DNA of 64,000 nt from Myxococcales bacterium (GTDB lineage: Bacteria > Myxococcota > UBA727 > JABDBI01). Each line of letters starts with the position of its first letter. Position 1 is the stretch's first letter. Location of the stretch: NCBI GenBank assembly GCA_023898405.1, contig CP060221.1, forward strand, positions 1,116,001-1,180,000, given 5' to 3'. The notes under the pieces were generated by a model, which ran no database searches, was not told where the DNA came from, and was given only the letters and a program-made list of their open reading frames with translations. Shown here one piece after another: positions 53,676 to 62,797 of the stretch. A program made the translations under genes and the position numbers.

Positions 53676-54398
53676 TTATTTTGTATTATTTTTGAAAGAG
53701 TAATTGGCAGCATTGCCATCAATTTTTCTTACATGAACTACGATTTCTTCTTTATCTTTTGCAGGCAATTCAAAATCATAGGTAAAAGGCATAATCATAC
53801 GATCACATACGGGAGCAACCTGCTTTACGATTGGCAAAACAGAAAATGTATCATCGCTTTGATTACTGATAACTTCTACACGCTCAATACTCATACAGCT
53901 GCTTGGATGAACACCCTCCAATGTAAACTTGTCGCTATGCCCTTTTCTCTTCAAGTTTGTGACATTGGCATAGCTATAGTTATCGATACTATTCGAGCTT
54001 GGTGTATCTATAGACAAAGAAGAAATCTTTTTATTACTGCTATGTGGATTTATTTCTACTTCATAGCTGCCTTCATTAAGTTGCCCTAACTCAACAGAAA
54101 CCATATATGGAACTACCGCCATAATACAAACCGTATCTTTTTTATCCACTTTAGTAGCTTTCATGTCTATCACTACTTGGTTATCTACAACCTTAGCTTC
54201 GCCATAAGGGCGCCGATAACAAGTGTTTGGTAACTCACCGGTAACAATAACCTGGACGTCTTTATCGTTTGAGTCCCAACCTTTAGGTACGTGAATATTT
54301 TTAACATCCAGCTGTACTTCTTCATCGCTGTAAGCAGACAAGCCACATGTAACCAAAGAAAACAAGGTTATGCTTAGTAAGTTTTTAGTAGCTAACAT
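53676..54398 (-). CDS. Secreted protein with duplicated domain, unknown function
   Basis: 240 residues with a signal peptide (MLATKNLLSITLFSLVTCGLSA). The mature part looks like two copies of one beta-rich domain: VIVTGELPNTCYRR...DTVCIMAVVPY...EVEI (about 48-118) and FTLEGVHPSSCMSI...APVCDRMIMPFTYDFELP...VVHV (about 155-230). Each has two Cys that could bridge. Not recognised. The start codon lies one base after a run of nine G residues that also serves as the ribosome binding site. It has its own promoter-like site and terminator. Confidence 0.75.
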   Translation of the reverse strand: MLATKNLLSITLFSLVTCGLSAYSDEEVQLDVKNIHVPKGWDSNDKDVQVIVTGELPNTCYRRPYGEAKVVDNQVVIDMKATKVDKKDTVCIMAVVPYMVSVELGQLNEGSYEVEINPHSSNKKISSLSIDTPSSNSIDNYSYANVTNLKRKGHSDKFTLEGVHPSSCMSIERVEVISNQSDDTFSVLPIVKQVAPVCDRMIMPFTYDFELPAKDKEEIVVHVRKIDGNAANYSFKNNTK

Positions 54399-54399
54399 T

Positions 54400-54408
54400 C
54401 CCCCCCCC
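54400..54408 (-). repeat. G9 homopolymer in the ribosome binding site
   Basis: Nine consecutive G on the minus strand, separated by a single A from ATG 54398. It doubles as the Shine-Dalgarno sequence. Tracts of this length commonly change length by slipped-strand mispairing, which here would alter ribosome binding strength. Confidence 0.85.
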
Positions 54409-54436
54409 GAGAAACTATTGTTTTTCTACCCTCAAT

Positions 54437-54464
54437 TGTATAATCAACGTTCGATAATATTCAA
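54437..54464 (-). promoter_or_regulatory. Candidate promoter of the two-domain secreted protein
   Basis: Minus strand TTGAAT (54459-54464), 16-bp spacer, TATACA (54437-54442), about 40 nt upstream of the start codon and just before the G9 tract. Confidence 0.45.
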
Positions 54465-54500
54465 CAATAATTCATTTAAATGATGAATTATTTACAGTGA

Positions 54501-54529
54501 TTGACAGGCGATCAAAAAAACAAATAAAA
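54501..54529 (+). promoter_or_regulatory. Candidate promoter of purD
   Basis: A perfect TTGACA (54501-54506), 17-bp spacer and ATAAAA (54524-54529), about 110 nt upstream of the purD start. The -10 match is weak. Confidence 0.4.
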
Positions 54530-54640
54530 AAAGACTATTAAACTGAATTTCATTTTACATGAGCGTAAAATTTTACCCCCTTTGTAATTGCGGTTAGCGA
54601 AAGGCGTACTAAAAAAAATCCATACAGATCGAGGTGATGT

Positions 54641-55966
54641 ATGGCTGAAAGAATTGTTATCCTAGGAAATGGGGCTCGTGAGCATGCGCTGGCATATAGA
54701 CTTGAACGTAATGATGAAGGAGTAAAAGATCGTAATCGTCACATCGTTCTTCTGGGTGGAAATGCTGGGATAGCCAGAGAATTTGAATGCATAAACCTAA
54801 AATCAAATAAAATTGTAGATTGTGTTCAAACAATAAAGCGGCTTCAACCAAAGCTCGTGGTAGTCGGTCCAGAATGGTGGCTTGAGCAGGGAATTAAAAA
54901 TGCTCTAAGCTCGGAAAATATTGCCGCTTTTGGTCCAACAAAAAATGCTGCTTTGCTTGAATCAAGTAAAAATTTCATGAAGCAACAATGCGCCATAGCC
55001 GGTGTAAAAACAGCTCAGTACAAATTATTTGATGATCCTCAAAAAGCTACAGGGTGGATTCATTCACTTGAAGAATCACCCTTAGTTATCAAATTGGATG
55101 GGCTCTGCAGTGGAAAGGGAGTATACGTAGCCCCATCTAAATCTCACGCATTAGAACATATTGACTATCTTTTTAATGAAGATGGCTTGAAAAATTTAGG
55201 TGTCACTAGACCTACCTTTATTGTTGAAAAGTTTATTAAAGGGCACGAAGTTTCTGTTTTTGGCCTTTGTGATGGAAACAACGCTGTGCTGTTTAGCCCC
55301 CTACAGGACTACAAGCGACTTCTCGACAATGATAAAGGTCCAAATACCGGTGGTATGGGAGCCATAGCATTTTTGGGTGAAAACCAGCCAGAGCGTGTAC
55401 AGTTTTTAGAGAGAGTAAAAAATGAAATATTTCTTCCAATACTGAGGCTTATGGCATCACAGGGAACACCTTTTCAAGGACTCCTTTATGCTGGTCTCAT
55501 GTTGGAAAAAGACGACATTAATCTTTTAGAATTTAACGTTCGCTTCGGTGATCCGGAAACTCAAGCGCTCATGTTTGCACTTAAACACGATATTTACCCA
55601 CTGCTTCACCAAATAGCCCACAACGAAGCCATAGATCATAAAACGTGGCAAAATAAATTAATAGACTGCGAGCAAGCGGTATGTGTTGTACTAGCCAGCG
55701 AATCCTATCCAGCAAAGACTCAAGAGCACTGCCTTCTTTCGTTACCTCAGAATCTCCCCGATGACACTCACATATTTTTTGCCAGCACATCTTTCAATCA
55801 AGAGGGCTGTTTGCAAGCACAGAATGGTCGAGTAATGTCAGTTACGAGTAAGGCACACAGCATTGAAGAGGCTCGCGCAAAAGCGTATCAGGCAATAAGT
55901 AAAATCCAATTTATGGGTATGCAATATCGAACTGATATCGGTACAAATATGAGTCAATTATTTTAG
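54641..55966 (+). CDS. purD: Phosphoribosylamine-glycine ligase (GAR synthetase)
   Basis: Second step of de novo purine synthesis: ATP-dependent joining of phosphoribosylamine and glycine. 441 residues with an ATP-grasp fold. N-terminal LGNGAREHALAYRL, VVVGPEWWLEQGI, KLDGLCSGKGVYV (ATP loop), PLQDYKRLLDNDKGPNTGGMGA and the metal-binding LLEFNVRFGDPETQALM. AGGTGAT upstream of the ATG. It leads a three-gene set with yajQ (14 nt later) and a reductase gene. Confidence 0.97.
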   Translation: MAERIVILGNGAREHALAYRLERNDEGVKDRNRHIVLLGGNAGIAREFECINLKSNKIVDCVQTIKRLQPKLVVVGPEWWLEQGIKNALSSENIAAFGPTKNAALLESSKNFMKQQCAIAGVKTAQYKLFDDPQKATGWIHSLEESPLVIKLDGLCSGKGVYVAPSKSHALEHIDYLFNEDGLKNLGVTRPTFIVEKFIKGHEVSVFGLCDGNNAVLFSPLQDYKRLLDNDKGPNTGGMGAIAFLGENQPERVQFLERVKNEIFLPILRLMASQGTPFQGLLYAGLMLEKDDINLLEFNVRFGDPETQALMFALKHDIYPLLHQIAHNEAIDHKTWQNKLIDCEQAVCVVLASESYPAKTQEHCLLSLPQNLPDDTHIFFASTSFNQEGCLQAQNGRVMSVTSKAHSIEEARAKAYQAISKIQFMGMQYRTDIGTNMSQLF

Positions 55967-55980
55967 TGCAAGGAGCAAAT

Positions 55981-56469
55981 ATGCCGTCATTTGATATTTT
56001 ATCTGAGATTGATAGCCATGAAGTGCAAAACGCATTCGATCAAACTGAAAGAGAAATCAATCAACGTTTTGATTTCCGAGGCACACAAAGCTTTATCAAA
56101 AAAACCAATGATGGTTTTGAGCTAAGTGCAAATAGCGATGATAAAGTAAAAGCAATATGGGAAGTTTTACGAGATAAATTTGTCAAAAGAAAATTATCTT
56201 TAAAATTTCTCGAGCATAAAGATCCTGTTCCTGCAGCAGGATCCACCTATAAAATCAACGTAGTTCTCAAAAAAGGTATAGATAAAGAAAATGCCAAAAA
56301 GTTAGTACAACTTATAAAAAATCAGAAAAACTTAAAAGTTACTCCTTCGATTCAAGGTGAAGCAGTGAGAGTCACCGGCAAGAAAAAGGATGATCTGCAA
56401 GAAGCTATGGCAGTAATTCGACAAAATGAATTTCCTCTTGAATTAAGTTTTGCCAATTTTCGAGAGTAA
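55981..56469 (+). CDS. yajQ: YajQ-family nucleotide-binding protein
   Basis: 162 residues from ATG 55981, chosen because AAGGAG lies 7 nt upstream and MPSFDILSEID matches the family N-terminus; GTG 55966 is unlikely. Family blocks RFDFRGTQ, LSLKFLEHKDPVPAAG, LKKGIDKENAKKLVQLIK and the terminal FPLELSFANFR are present. YajQ proteins bind nucleotides/RNA, and in Xanthomonas one is a cyclic-di-GMP effector. The role here is not shown. It is sandwiched in an operon between purD and a pteridine-reductase-like gene. Confidence 0.95.
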   Translation: MPSFDILSEIDSHEVQNAFDQTEREINQRFDFRGTQSFIKKTNDGFELSANSDDKVKAIWEVLRDKFVKRKLSLKFLEHKDPVPAAGSTYKINVVLKKGIDKENAKKLVQLIKNQKNLKVTPSIQGEAVRVTGKKKDDLQEAMAVIRQNEFPLELSFANFRE

Positions 56470-56475
56470 AGTTTA

Positions 56476-57195
56476 ATGAAAATTGCCTTAATAACTGGTT
56501 CTGCCATACGTATAGGCAGAGGAATTGCCGAAACAATGCTTGAAGCAAACTATCGGCTTATTCTCCACGCCCACACTTCTATAGAAACTCTAAACGAGTG
56601 GGTAAAAAAAAATACACGAAAGGATCAAGTCATTGCAACTATTTGTGCTGACTTATCCAGCGAGAAAGGCCAAATAGAATTTTGCCAAAAAGTACAAGAA
56701 TGCACCGACAGACTGCATACGATTGTGCACAACGCATCGGTATTTAAACCAGAAGTTTTTGAATCCATAAGTCGTGAATCTTATCGTTTAAACCAGGGGA
56801 TCAACTTAGACGCCCCTTTTTTTATCACACAATCTCTACTTCCTCTTTTGAGGAAATCGGAAAACCCATCGGTAATAAATATCATCGATGCCTTATGGAG
56901 TCGCCCTCGTCCTCTCTTTTCTCACTATTCTGTTGGCAAAGCGGGGCTCGCTATCCTAACAAAAGTTTTGGCTCAAGAATTAGCCCCTAAAATTCGAGTC
57001 AACGCCATTGCACCAGGAACATTCTTATTTCAACCTTTTCACAGTCAACAAACAAGAGCTCAGGTCATCAACAAAATCCCTCTTGGAAAAATCGGCACCG
57101 TCAATGAAATCGGAAAAACTGTTCTATTTATTTCTGAATCTCTTTATATGACGGGAGAAATTATCAGCATTGATGGTGGCAGAAGTTTAGTTTAG
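56476..57195 (+). CDS. Pteridine reductase-like SDR (FolM/PTR1 type)
   Basis: 239-residue SDR, 6 nt after yajQ. The nucleotide motif TGSAIRIGRGIA has the Arg-Ile-Gly form (TGxxxRIG) that, with NAS (HNASVFKP) in place of NAG, marks pteridine reductases. Tyr151 and Lys155 (HYSVGKAGL) and the terminal SIDGGRSLV are SDR features. FolM reduces dihydromonapterin or dihydrofolate with NADPH. The link with purD suggests folate/one-carbon supply, by inference. Confidence 0.85.
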   Translation: MKIALITGSAIRIGRGIAETMLEANYRLILHAHTSIETLNEWVKKNTRKDQVIATICADLSSEKGQIEFCQKVQECTDRLHTIVHNASVFKPEVFESISRESYRLNQGINLDAPFFITQSLLPLLRKSENPSVINIIDALWSRPRPLFSHYSVGKAGLAILTKVLAQELAPKIRVNAIAPGTFLFQPFHSQQTRAQVINKIPLGKIGTVNEIGKTVLFISESLYMTGEIISIDGGRSLV

Positions 57196-57437
57196 AGACA
57201 AAAAACATCCTCGCTCATTTATTGAAACATTTTTTTGTTATCAACCAACTACTTATTGTCATCAATCAATATTTTTGTGCACAAGCAATCGGAAACCAAT
57301 CGGAATAAAATATTTTTTAAAAAAAATTTTAAATTTTGTTGTTGCTTAGCGCACGAGAATTAAATTACAATTTATTGGAAAACCTTTATTTTTTGCAATT
57401 TAGGTGACTCGGCGATCAACGAGGGGGGCTCAAACGT

Positions 57438-59756
57438 ATGATCAAAATTTTCAAAGGACTTTGTATCCTTGCTTTCGGATTAGCGACAACAGGTCAACAA
57501 GCCATAGCATCGGAATACATGCCTAACAAATCGGAATCAAGACCTAAAAAGCAAAAAAATTCAAACCGTCGGATACTTGTTCGTTACAAAGATTCCATTA
57601 CACTCAATAAAATGAATGCCTCTCATTTTTCTGCAGGAGCCTATGTATTAAAATCATTTGAGCTGCCAAAAAATCTAGAAGTTGTCGAAGTAGCCAAAGG
57701 AATATCAGTCGAAGCTGCGCTTGAATATTATCAAGAAAGTGACGACGTTCTTTACGCAGAATTAGATGCCCCTTGGCATGCCTACATGGAACCCCCTCCG
57801 TCAGAGCCTGTTGACCCTGTGGAACCGCCCCCAGAAACTGATGAAATTGATCCGCGTTTTTCAGAACAATGGGGACTTGATAATAAAGGTCAAACTGGAG
57901 GGACAAACGATGTTGATATCAATGCTCCAGAAATGTGGGAACAAATCACAGGCGACAAAGATATTGTTATTGCGGTAATCGATACGGGAGTAAACTACGA
58001 ACATCCTGATCTGAAAAACAATATTTGGACTAACCCCGGAGAAATACCTGGCAACGGCATTGATGATGATGGTAATGGAGTAATTGATGATGTTCATGGG
58101 TTTAATGCTGTTGCCGCAGAGCAAGATCCTAGCTCAGCAACAGCAGGAGACCCCATGGATGATCATGGACACGGAAGCCACTGCGCAGGAATTATTGCTG
58201 CAGAAGCAATGAACTCACACGGTGGACGAGGAGTCATGCAGCATGCTTCTATTATCGGTTGTAAATTTTTAACCGCCGAAGGTGGTGGTGAAACCTCTGG
58301 GGCTATAGCCTGTCTCGAGTATCTCAGAAACTTAAAAATTCGAGAGAAAAATCCTGTCAATATTTTTGCCACCAGCAATTCATGGGGAGGAGGTGTTAAA
58401 TCTCAGGCTCTGGAAGATGCCATTCGTGCTCATCAGGAAGAAGGAATTTTGTTCATTGCTGCAGCGTCAAATGACAATCAGAATAACGATACTACAGATG
58501 TTTATCCTGCTAACTATACTCTTTCAAACATCGTCTCTGTTGCTGCGACCGATCACAATGATGAAAGGGCTTGGTTTTCGAATTATGGAAAAAGAACAGT
58601 TCACTTGGCTGCTCCTGGCGTTGATATCCTTAGCACAGTCTTGGGATCTGACTATGAAAAAATGAGCGGAACTTCAATGGCCACTCCTTTTGTGAGTGGA
58701 TTAGCAGGAATGATAAAAACCAAATTCCCTTCCTACAACTATGTACAAATCAAGAATTTGTTGATGACTGGCGGTACTCCTGTTGAAGGTCTTAAAGATA
58801 TCACCATATCTGGAAGAAGAATAAGAGCGATAGATCAGGGTGGATTTGGTTCGATAAGCTGTGAAAACCAAATCGTGAGTACACGTCTTAGCCCCATCGA
58901 AAATAAGTTATTGTTGCCCGTCGGATCCAATCTAAAACTGTCTGCACTTAATATTAATTGTTCTGAACCAAATGGTGACGTAGTAGTTCCTATGATGCCA
59001 GACGATACTAAATTAACTTTGAGCAATAAAAACCTTTTTGGAAAAAACTCACTCAAAGATGGTATCTATGAACAAGACTGGGTAGCACAGTCTCCGGGAG
59101 TTTTTCAATTTTTGTTCCCAGAGAATGATCAAGTAACCGTAAATGTTTATGACCCAACCCATATGAGGGCGTACGTGGCTCATGACGAAAACCAATTTGA
59201 ATATAGACATATTCAAGGCACTGCTCTCGAAGCACACGATGATTGGATTGCAACAATCGACACACCTTTTCCAATTAAATTTGGCGGAGAAGATCAAGCG
59301 TTCAGCATGATTACCATAGGTTCAAATGGAGCCGCAAGCCTAACCAACACTGCTCCTATTGATTTAACTAATACAGAGCTTCCAAATGAAAAATTTATGT
59401 CTTTGATCGCTCCATTTTGGGATGATTTAAACCCAGCCGCTTCCGATGGAGATATTTATTTCGATACAATTGGCGAAGCACCCAATCGTGAATTTGTTAT
59501 TGAATGGAGAAATATACGTCACTACAATAGCTACGATGATATGACCTTCGAAATTGTATTTTTCGAGAATAGCTCAGATATTCTATTTAATTATCTCGAT
59601 GTCAACGTTGAAAGTTCGGTAATAGATAAAGGTGCGTCCGCCACTATAGGCATCCAAACAACTCCAGAACATACTTTGACACTGAGTTATAACGATGGCA
59701 CAGTGATTGATTCGAATAAAGGCATTCGTTTTACGCTCGATTCGTTGCTTAATTAG
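57438..59756 (+). CDS. Secreted subtilisin-like serine protease (S8)
   Basis: 772 residues. Signal peptide (about 1-24), an inhibitor-like propeptide (RRILVRYKDSITLNKMN... to ~110), a Pro-rich linker, then the S8 catalytic domain with Asp182 (AVIDTGVNYEHPD), His245 (DHGHGSHCAG) and Ser413 (SGTSMATP). A Ca-type loop NGIDDDGNGVIDDVHGFN and oxyanion-region AASNDNQNN are present. The C-terminal ~190 residues form a beta-rich domain (FMSLIAPFWDDLNP... IEWRNIRHYNSYDDMTFEIVF). Unlike the other subtilase here, it has no Cys/basic sorting tail, so it is probably released. The ribosome binding site includes six G. Confidence 0.93.
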   Translation: MIKIFKGLCILAFGLATTGQQAIASEYMPNKSESRPKKQKNSNRRILVRYKDSITLNKMNASHFSAGAYVLKSFELPKNLEVVEVAKGISVEAALEYYQESDDVLYAELDAPWHAYMEPPPSEPVDPVEPPPETDEIDPRFSEQWGLDNKGQTGGTNDVDINAPEMWEQITGDKDIVIAVIDTGVNYEHPDLKNNIWTNPGEIPGNGIDDDGNGVIDDVHGFNAVAAEQDPSSATAGDPMDDHGHGSHCAGIIAAEAMNSHGGRGVMQHASIIGCKFLTAEGGGETSGAIACLEYLRNLKIREKNPVNIFATSNSWGGGVKSQALEDAIRAHQEEGILFIAAASNDNQNNDTTDVYPANYTLSNIVSVAATDHNDERAWFSNYGKRTVHLAAPGVDILSTVLGSDYEKMSGTSMATPFVSGLAGMIKTKFPSYNYVQIKNLLMTGGTPVEGLKDITISGRRIRAIDQGGFGSISCENQIVSTRLSPIENKLLLPVGSNLKLSALNINCSEPNGDVVVPMMPDDTKLTLSNKNLFGKNSLKDGIYEQDWVAQSPGVFQFLFPENDQVTVNVYDPTHMRAYVAHDENQFEYRHIQGTALEAHDDWIATIDTPFPIKFGGEDQAFSMITIGSNGAASLTNTAPIDLTNTELPNEKFMSLIAPFWDDLNPAASDGDIYFDTIGEAPNREFVIEWRNIRHYNSYDDMTFEIVFFENSSDILFNYLDVNVESSVIDKGASATIGIQTTPEHTLTLSYNDGTVIDSNKGIRFTLDSLLN

Positions 59757-59780
59757 TTTATTTCTTCTTAGGAAACATGA

Positions 59781-59811
59781 AATGCCACTGTTGATTTTCT
59801 TCAGTGGCATT
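59781..59811 (+). terminator. Terminator of the secreted subtilase gene
   Basis: A perfect 10-bp stem (AATGCCACTG / CAGTGGCATT) with an 11-nt loop followed by GTTTTATCT, 24 nt after the stop codon. Confidence 0.85.
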
Positions 59812-59822
59812 GTTTTATCTAA

Positions 59823-60728
59823 GAGGCTGTAAAAAAAGTCTTTTAGGATAAATAGGTTCCCAAAATAACGTCGAGAATTGAAAGTATGACATGAGATTTT
59901 TTCGAGAGGAAATACCATGTCACGCTTGTATGAAACCTGCCTATCAGATGCAGCCTGGGAAATAATAGAACCCATTTTTCCTGCAGATTCAAAAAATGGC
60001 AGACTTCGATTCTATAGCGTGCGAAGCTTAGTTGATGCCATTTTGTATATTTTGAAAAATGGTTGCAAGTAGCGCTGTTTGCCCAATGATTTCCCACCAC
60101 GAGGTATCGTTTATCATTACTTTCGCACCTGGTCTGTTTCTGGTTTGTGGCAGGCGTTAAATGCTGCTCTTGTAGCAATGGTGATGAGCTGTGCAGGTCG
60201 AGAACCAACTCCATCCCTTTCTTCCGTTGACTCTCAATCCCAGACGGCTGAGCCTGGGGTATATGACCGAGGTTTGGATGGAGGAAAGAAGATAAATGGA
60301 AGAAAGCGACATATTGCTGTTGACACCATGGGCCTGATGCTGCTGTGTATTTGCACTGCAGCAAATATGGCTGATAAGGTTGCCGGTGAGAGATTAGTCG
60401 TTGAGCTCAACAAGCGTGAAAACTTTCCCAGGATGGCGAAAATACTTGGTGATAATGCCTATCTAAATGTAGGTTCAAGCTTGAATGTAGGAGTAAGCAC
60501 CGAAGCGGCAGAACGCCTGAAAGGACAAAAGGGATTTGTACCACAGATATTTCGTTGGGCAGTTGAAAGAACTTTTGCCTGGTTGAATAGAAACAGGCGC
60601 CTGGTTCGTAACTATGAGAAGAGTACAAGCCATCAGGAATCAATGAACTACATCGCTCATGCAAGCTTGTGCATAAAGCGATTGGAAAAGTGGCTTACCA
60701 CCTAAATTTTGATTTATTTTACAGCTTC
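59823..60728 (+). mobile_element. IS5-family insertion sequence, 906 bp
   Basis: Bounded by inverted repeats GAGGCTGTAAAA (left) and TTTTACAGCTTC (right, one mismatch) and flanked by a TAA duplication (59820-59822 and 60729-60731). This fits the TNA targets of the IS1031-type IS5 group. It carries one transposase frame, interrupted by an amber codon. It inserted just downstream of the subtilase terminator. A second, badly decayed copy lies at 41414. Confidence 0.9.
59917..60705 (+). pseudogene. IS5-family transposase interrupted by an amber codon
   Basis: From ATG 59917 the frame reads LSDAAWEIIEPIFP, then NGCK, TAG (60070-60072, codon 52) and RCLPNDFPPRG. The TAG replaces the Trp of the usual W-R-x-LP motif, a single G-to-A change. 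Beyond it the DDE parts are intact: VDSQS (first Asp), GGKKINGRKRHIAVDTMG, LGDNAY (second Asp) and ERTFAWLNRNRRL (Glu). Without suppression or reinitiation the protein is truncated. Confidence 0.88.
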
Positions 60729-60931
60729 TAAAGGATTAAGAATAACTGTTTGCTTATGTTAATTTTTCATATTTATTTAGCGATTGTAACTATTTTGCTA
60801 AAACTGCTTTAAAACGCCACTATTTTGATTTTCAAAACAGTTTCTTAAATATGGATGGCAATTAATAATCGATGAGGAAATTATAAGCTCTTCCTAAAAG
60901 GTTCCAAAATCTGCAAGCTTTTCGCAAAAAT

Positions 60932-60957
60932 AAATGCAGCCTCATGAAGCTGCATTT
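60932..60957 (-). terminator. Terminator downstream of the DUF507 gene
   Basis: Stem AAATGCAGC / GCTGCATTT with an 8-nt loop, followed on the minus strand by ATTTATTTTTG, about 105 nt past the stop at 61062. The surrounding 330 bp (60729-61061) contains no gene I can support. Confidence 0.75.
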
Positions 60958-61061
60958 AAACCAAGTTTCTTTACGCATATCAGATAAAAAATTCGTGCAA
61001 AGACAAATTATTTTTTAAATGATTTTATTTTAAAAAAATAAACTAAGTCGAGGTTCCTTCA

Positions 61062-61577
61062 TTACAAGCCTTTTTGACGTTTGACTTGCGCAATCATACG
61101 AGGATATTCGATATCCCACTCAGGGGTTCCTTCCTTAATATTCTTAAGACGCGAACGTGCTTCTTGCTCAACTTCTTCACTTACCTGAATGGATTTATTC
61201 ATGCATTCCTTAATAGTTTTTCGCAAATCTGCATCTTGGGCATAAATCTCTTCTATATTTTTCGATTGAAAAAGAGCTTCAAGAAGTTGGTTAAGTAAAT
61301 ACTCCAAACCCTCTTCTCCAATTTTTACATTTCTTCTTTCAGCAAAACGCTGTTTCAACTGTTGAAACCTTTCTCGCGGCATACCAAGTCTTACCAAAGT
61401 ATCTGCAGCCTCACGACTAATCTCTTCTTCGGTATCGACATAACCTACCATCACAGCCGCTAAATCTAGCTCCGCTTCACTCATGCGGGATTCATCTACT
61501 TCAATGGCCTCTTGAGTGCTCAGAGTGCGAATTACGTCGCGTGCAATTTTAGGAATAATTTTTCTATACAGGGCCAT
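61062..61577 (-). CDS. DUF507 family protein
   Basis: 171 residues matching DUF507: LYRKIIPKIARDVIRTL at the N-terminus, an AELDLAAVMVGYVDTEEEISREA block, the LLNQLLEALFQSKNIEEIYAQD block, and the C-terminal RLKNIKEGTPEWDIEYPRM. The protein is acidic, all-helical and cytoplasmic, with no known function. The family is widespread in deltaproteobacteria and Aquificae and supports the lineage guess. GAGAGGT precedes the ATG. It is monocistronic with a terminator downstream. Confidence 0.88.
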   Translation of the reverse strand: MALYRKIIPKIARDVIRTLSTQEAIEVDESRMSEAELDLAAVMVGYVDTEEEISREAADTLVRLGMPRERFQQLKQRFAERRNVKIGEEGLEYLLNQLLEALFQSKNIEEIYAQDADLRKTIKECMNKSIQVSEEVEQEARSRLKNIKEGTPEWDIEYPRMIAQVKRQKGL

Positions 61578-61953
61578 TAATTACCTCTCTCGATCAAAGC
61601 AAAAAACAATATAGTCGGGCTGGATCGTATCTTGAATGGTTAATATGTCAACAACACTAAATAAGCTAAATACGCCTAAAATATGAGATGAGCTCACCCT
61701 GGCAAGGCATGAAAACTGTGATAAATCAGGCCAATCCAGCTAAAATTTCGGCAATATTCGGACTTTCTTTTTTCGATAATTTTGTGCTATGAGCCAAGTT
61801 GAATCAGATTTTATGTACCTCAGCACAAAAATCCTTGGAATTTTGTAATAAAAAATTGATTGCAAATGATAAATCACAAAATGAGATTATAAAACTTATT
61901 ATGCGTGTTAATTGTCTGAGATTTTTCGTGTTTAACCAAAAAGGAGCTCACTG
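61578..61953. other. Divergent intergenic region between DUF507 and HEAT genes
   Basis: 376 bp holding both promoters. On the minus strand TTCAAG, 17 bp, TATATT is a fair candidate for the DUF507 gene; several AT-rich -10-like words occur on the plus strand without a good -35. A 19-codon ATG frame near 61790 is too short to support. Confidence 0.35.
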
Positions 61954-62679
61954 ATGGGCTTGTTTGATTTCTTAAAAAGCACCCCCTCTGCTAATGCTAT
62001 ATCCGGTCAAGTCCGCAAAGCTAAAGAACTTTATGCGCAACCAGACTACCGACGCATGGCCATGGATAAATTATTGAAATGGGATACAGATGAAAGCCTA
62101 AAAGGACTTTTGGAACGTTTTACCGTGGTAGTCCAATCCCCTCATTGGGATGAAGAAGAAAAAAAGTGGCTGGTGGATGAAATCATTCAAAAAGGCGAAC
62201 GCATGATTCCGCTACTGCGAAACTTTTTATTTGAAAAAAACGAAGTAAATCATGCAATTGTCGCGCTTAAAAAGCTCGTCTCCGATCCTAAGAGCTACAC
62301 AGAACTCCTCGTTCAAGCTCTACAAAAGCGTCCTCCTGGAGATCATAGAAGCGTACAGGCTAAACGAGAAATTATTGCCGCACTCGGTGATCTTTCTGAT
62401 CGCTCCTTAGATCCAATCCTCTTGCCCTATATTGATGATCATAGCGATGATGTGCAATGCCTTGTGATTGAACTACTAGGAGATAGTTCTGAGGAAAAAA
62501 TCATCAAAAAACTTCTAAATACTCTCAACAATGAAGAACATTCAGCTCGTGTAGCACGTATGAGCGCGAAGGTTCTGTGTGACAAAAAGGTTTTAATTGA
62601 AGATGACATTGATCTAAGTGATGAAGTAAAAGAAGAATTCACTATAAAAAATAAACAATTGGTTCGCATTGAGCACTAA
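61954..62679 (+). CDS. HEAT-repeat protein
   Basis: 241 residues of paired helices with HEAT-like repeats (IIAALGDLSDRSLDPILLPYI, VIELLGDSSEEKIIKKLLNTL written in part, and VARMSAKVL). There is no signal peptide and it is probably a cytoplasmic protein-interaction scaffold. Start MGLFDFLK has a strong AAGGAG. Similar stand-alone HEAT proteins occur in myxobacteria; function unknown. Confidence 0.8.
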   Translation: MGLFDFLKSTPSANAISGQVRKAKELYAQPDYRRMAMDKLLKWDTDESLKGLLERFTVVVQSPHWDEEEKKWLVDEIIQKGERMIPLLRNFLFEKNEVNHAIVALKKLVSDPKSYTELLVQALQKRPPGDHRSVQAKREIIAALGDLSDRSLDPILLPYIDDHSDDVQCLVIELLGDSSEEKIIKKLLNTLNNEEHSARVARMSAKVLCDKKVLIEDDIDLSDEVKEEFTIKNKQLVRIEH

Positions 62680-62775
62680 CAGCTTTAACCCCATAATGAA
62701 GGGATTTAAATAATAATTTTATTTACATTCCTAAATCTAAAACTTGTTATCTTTCATAGTTAAAAAATTATAAAA

Positions 62776-62797
62776 GAAGGCCTCTATTGTGGCCTTC
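62776..62797. terminator. GAAGGCC hairpin between HEAT and aspartate kinase genes
   Basis: A perfect 7-bp stem (GAAGGCC / GGCCTTC) with an 8-nt loop. The U-rich flank (TTTTATAATTTTTT) lies on the minus-strand side, so it would terminate leftward transcription best, yet the genes on both sides run rightward. It may be bidirectional or part of the lysC leader. Confidence 0.5.

Noticed and set aside
57604..57906. 100-codon minus-strand frame inside the secreted subtilase
   Set aside because: Antisense to a clearly coding region with an intact protease domain.
59843..60364. Minus-strand 173-codon frame inside the IS
   Set aside because: Shadow of the transposase frame, with no domain or ribosome binding site.
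60079..60705. Separate 208-residue transposase gene starting at ATG 60079
   Set aside because: The start is internal to the transposase frame just after the TAG at 60070; the true family start is ATG 59917.
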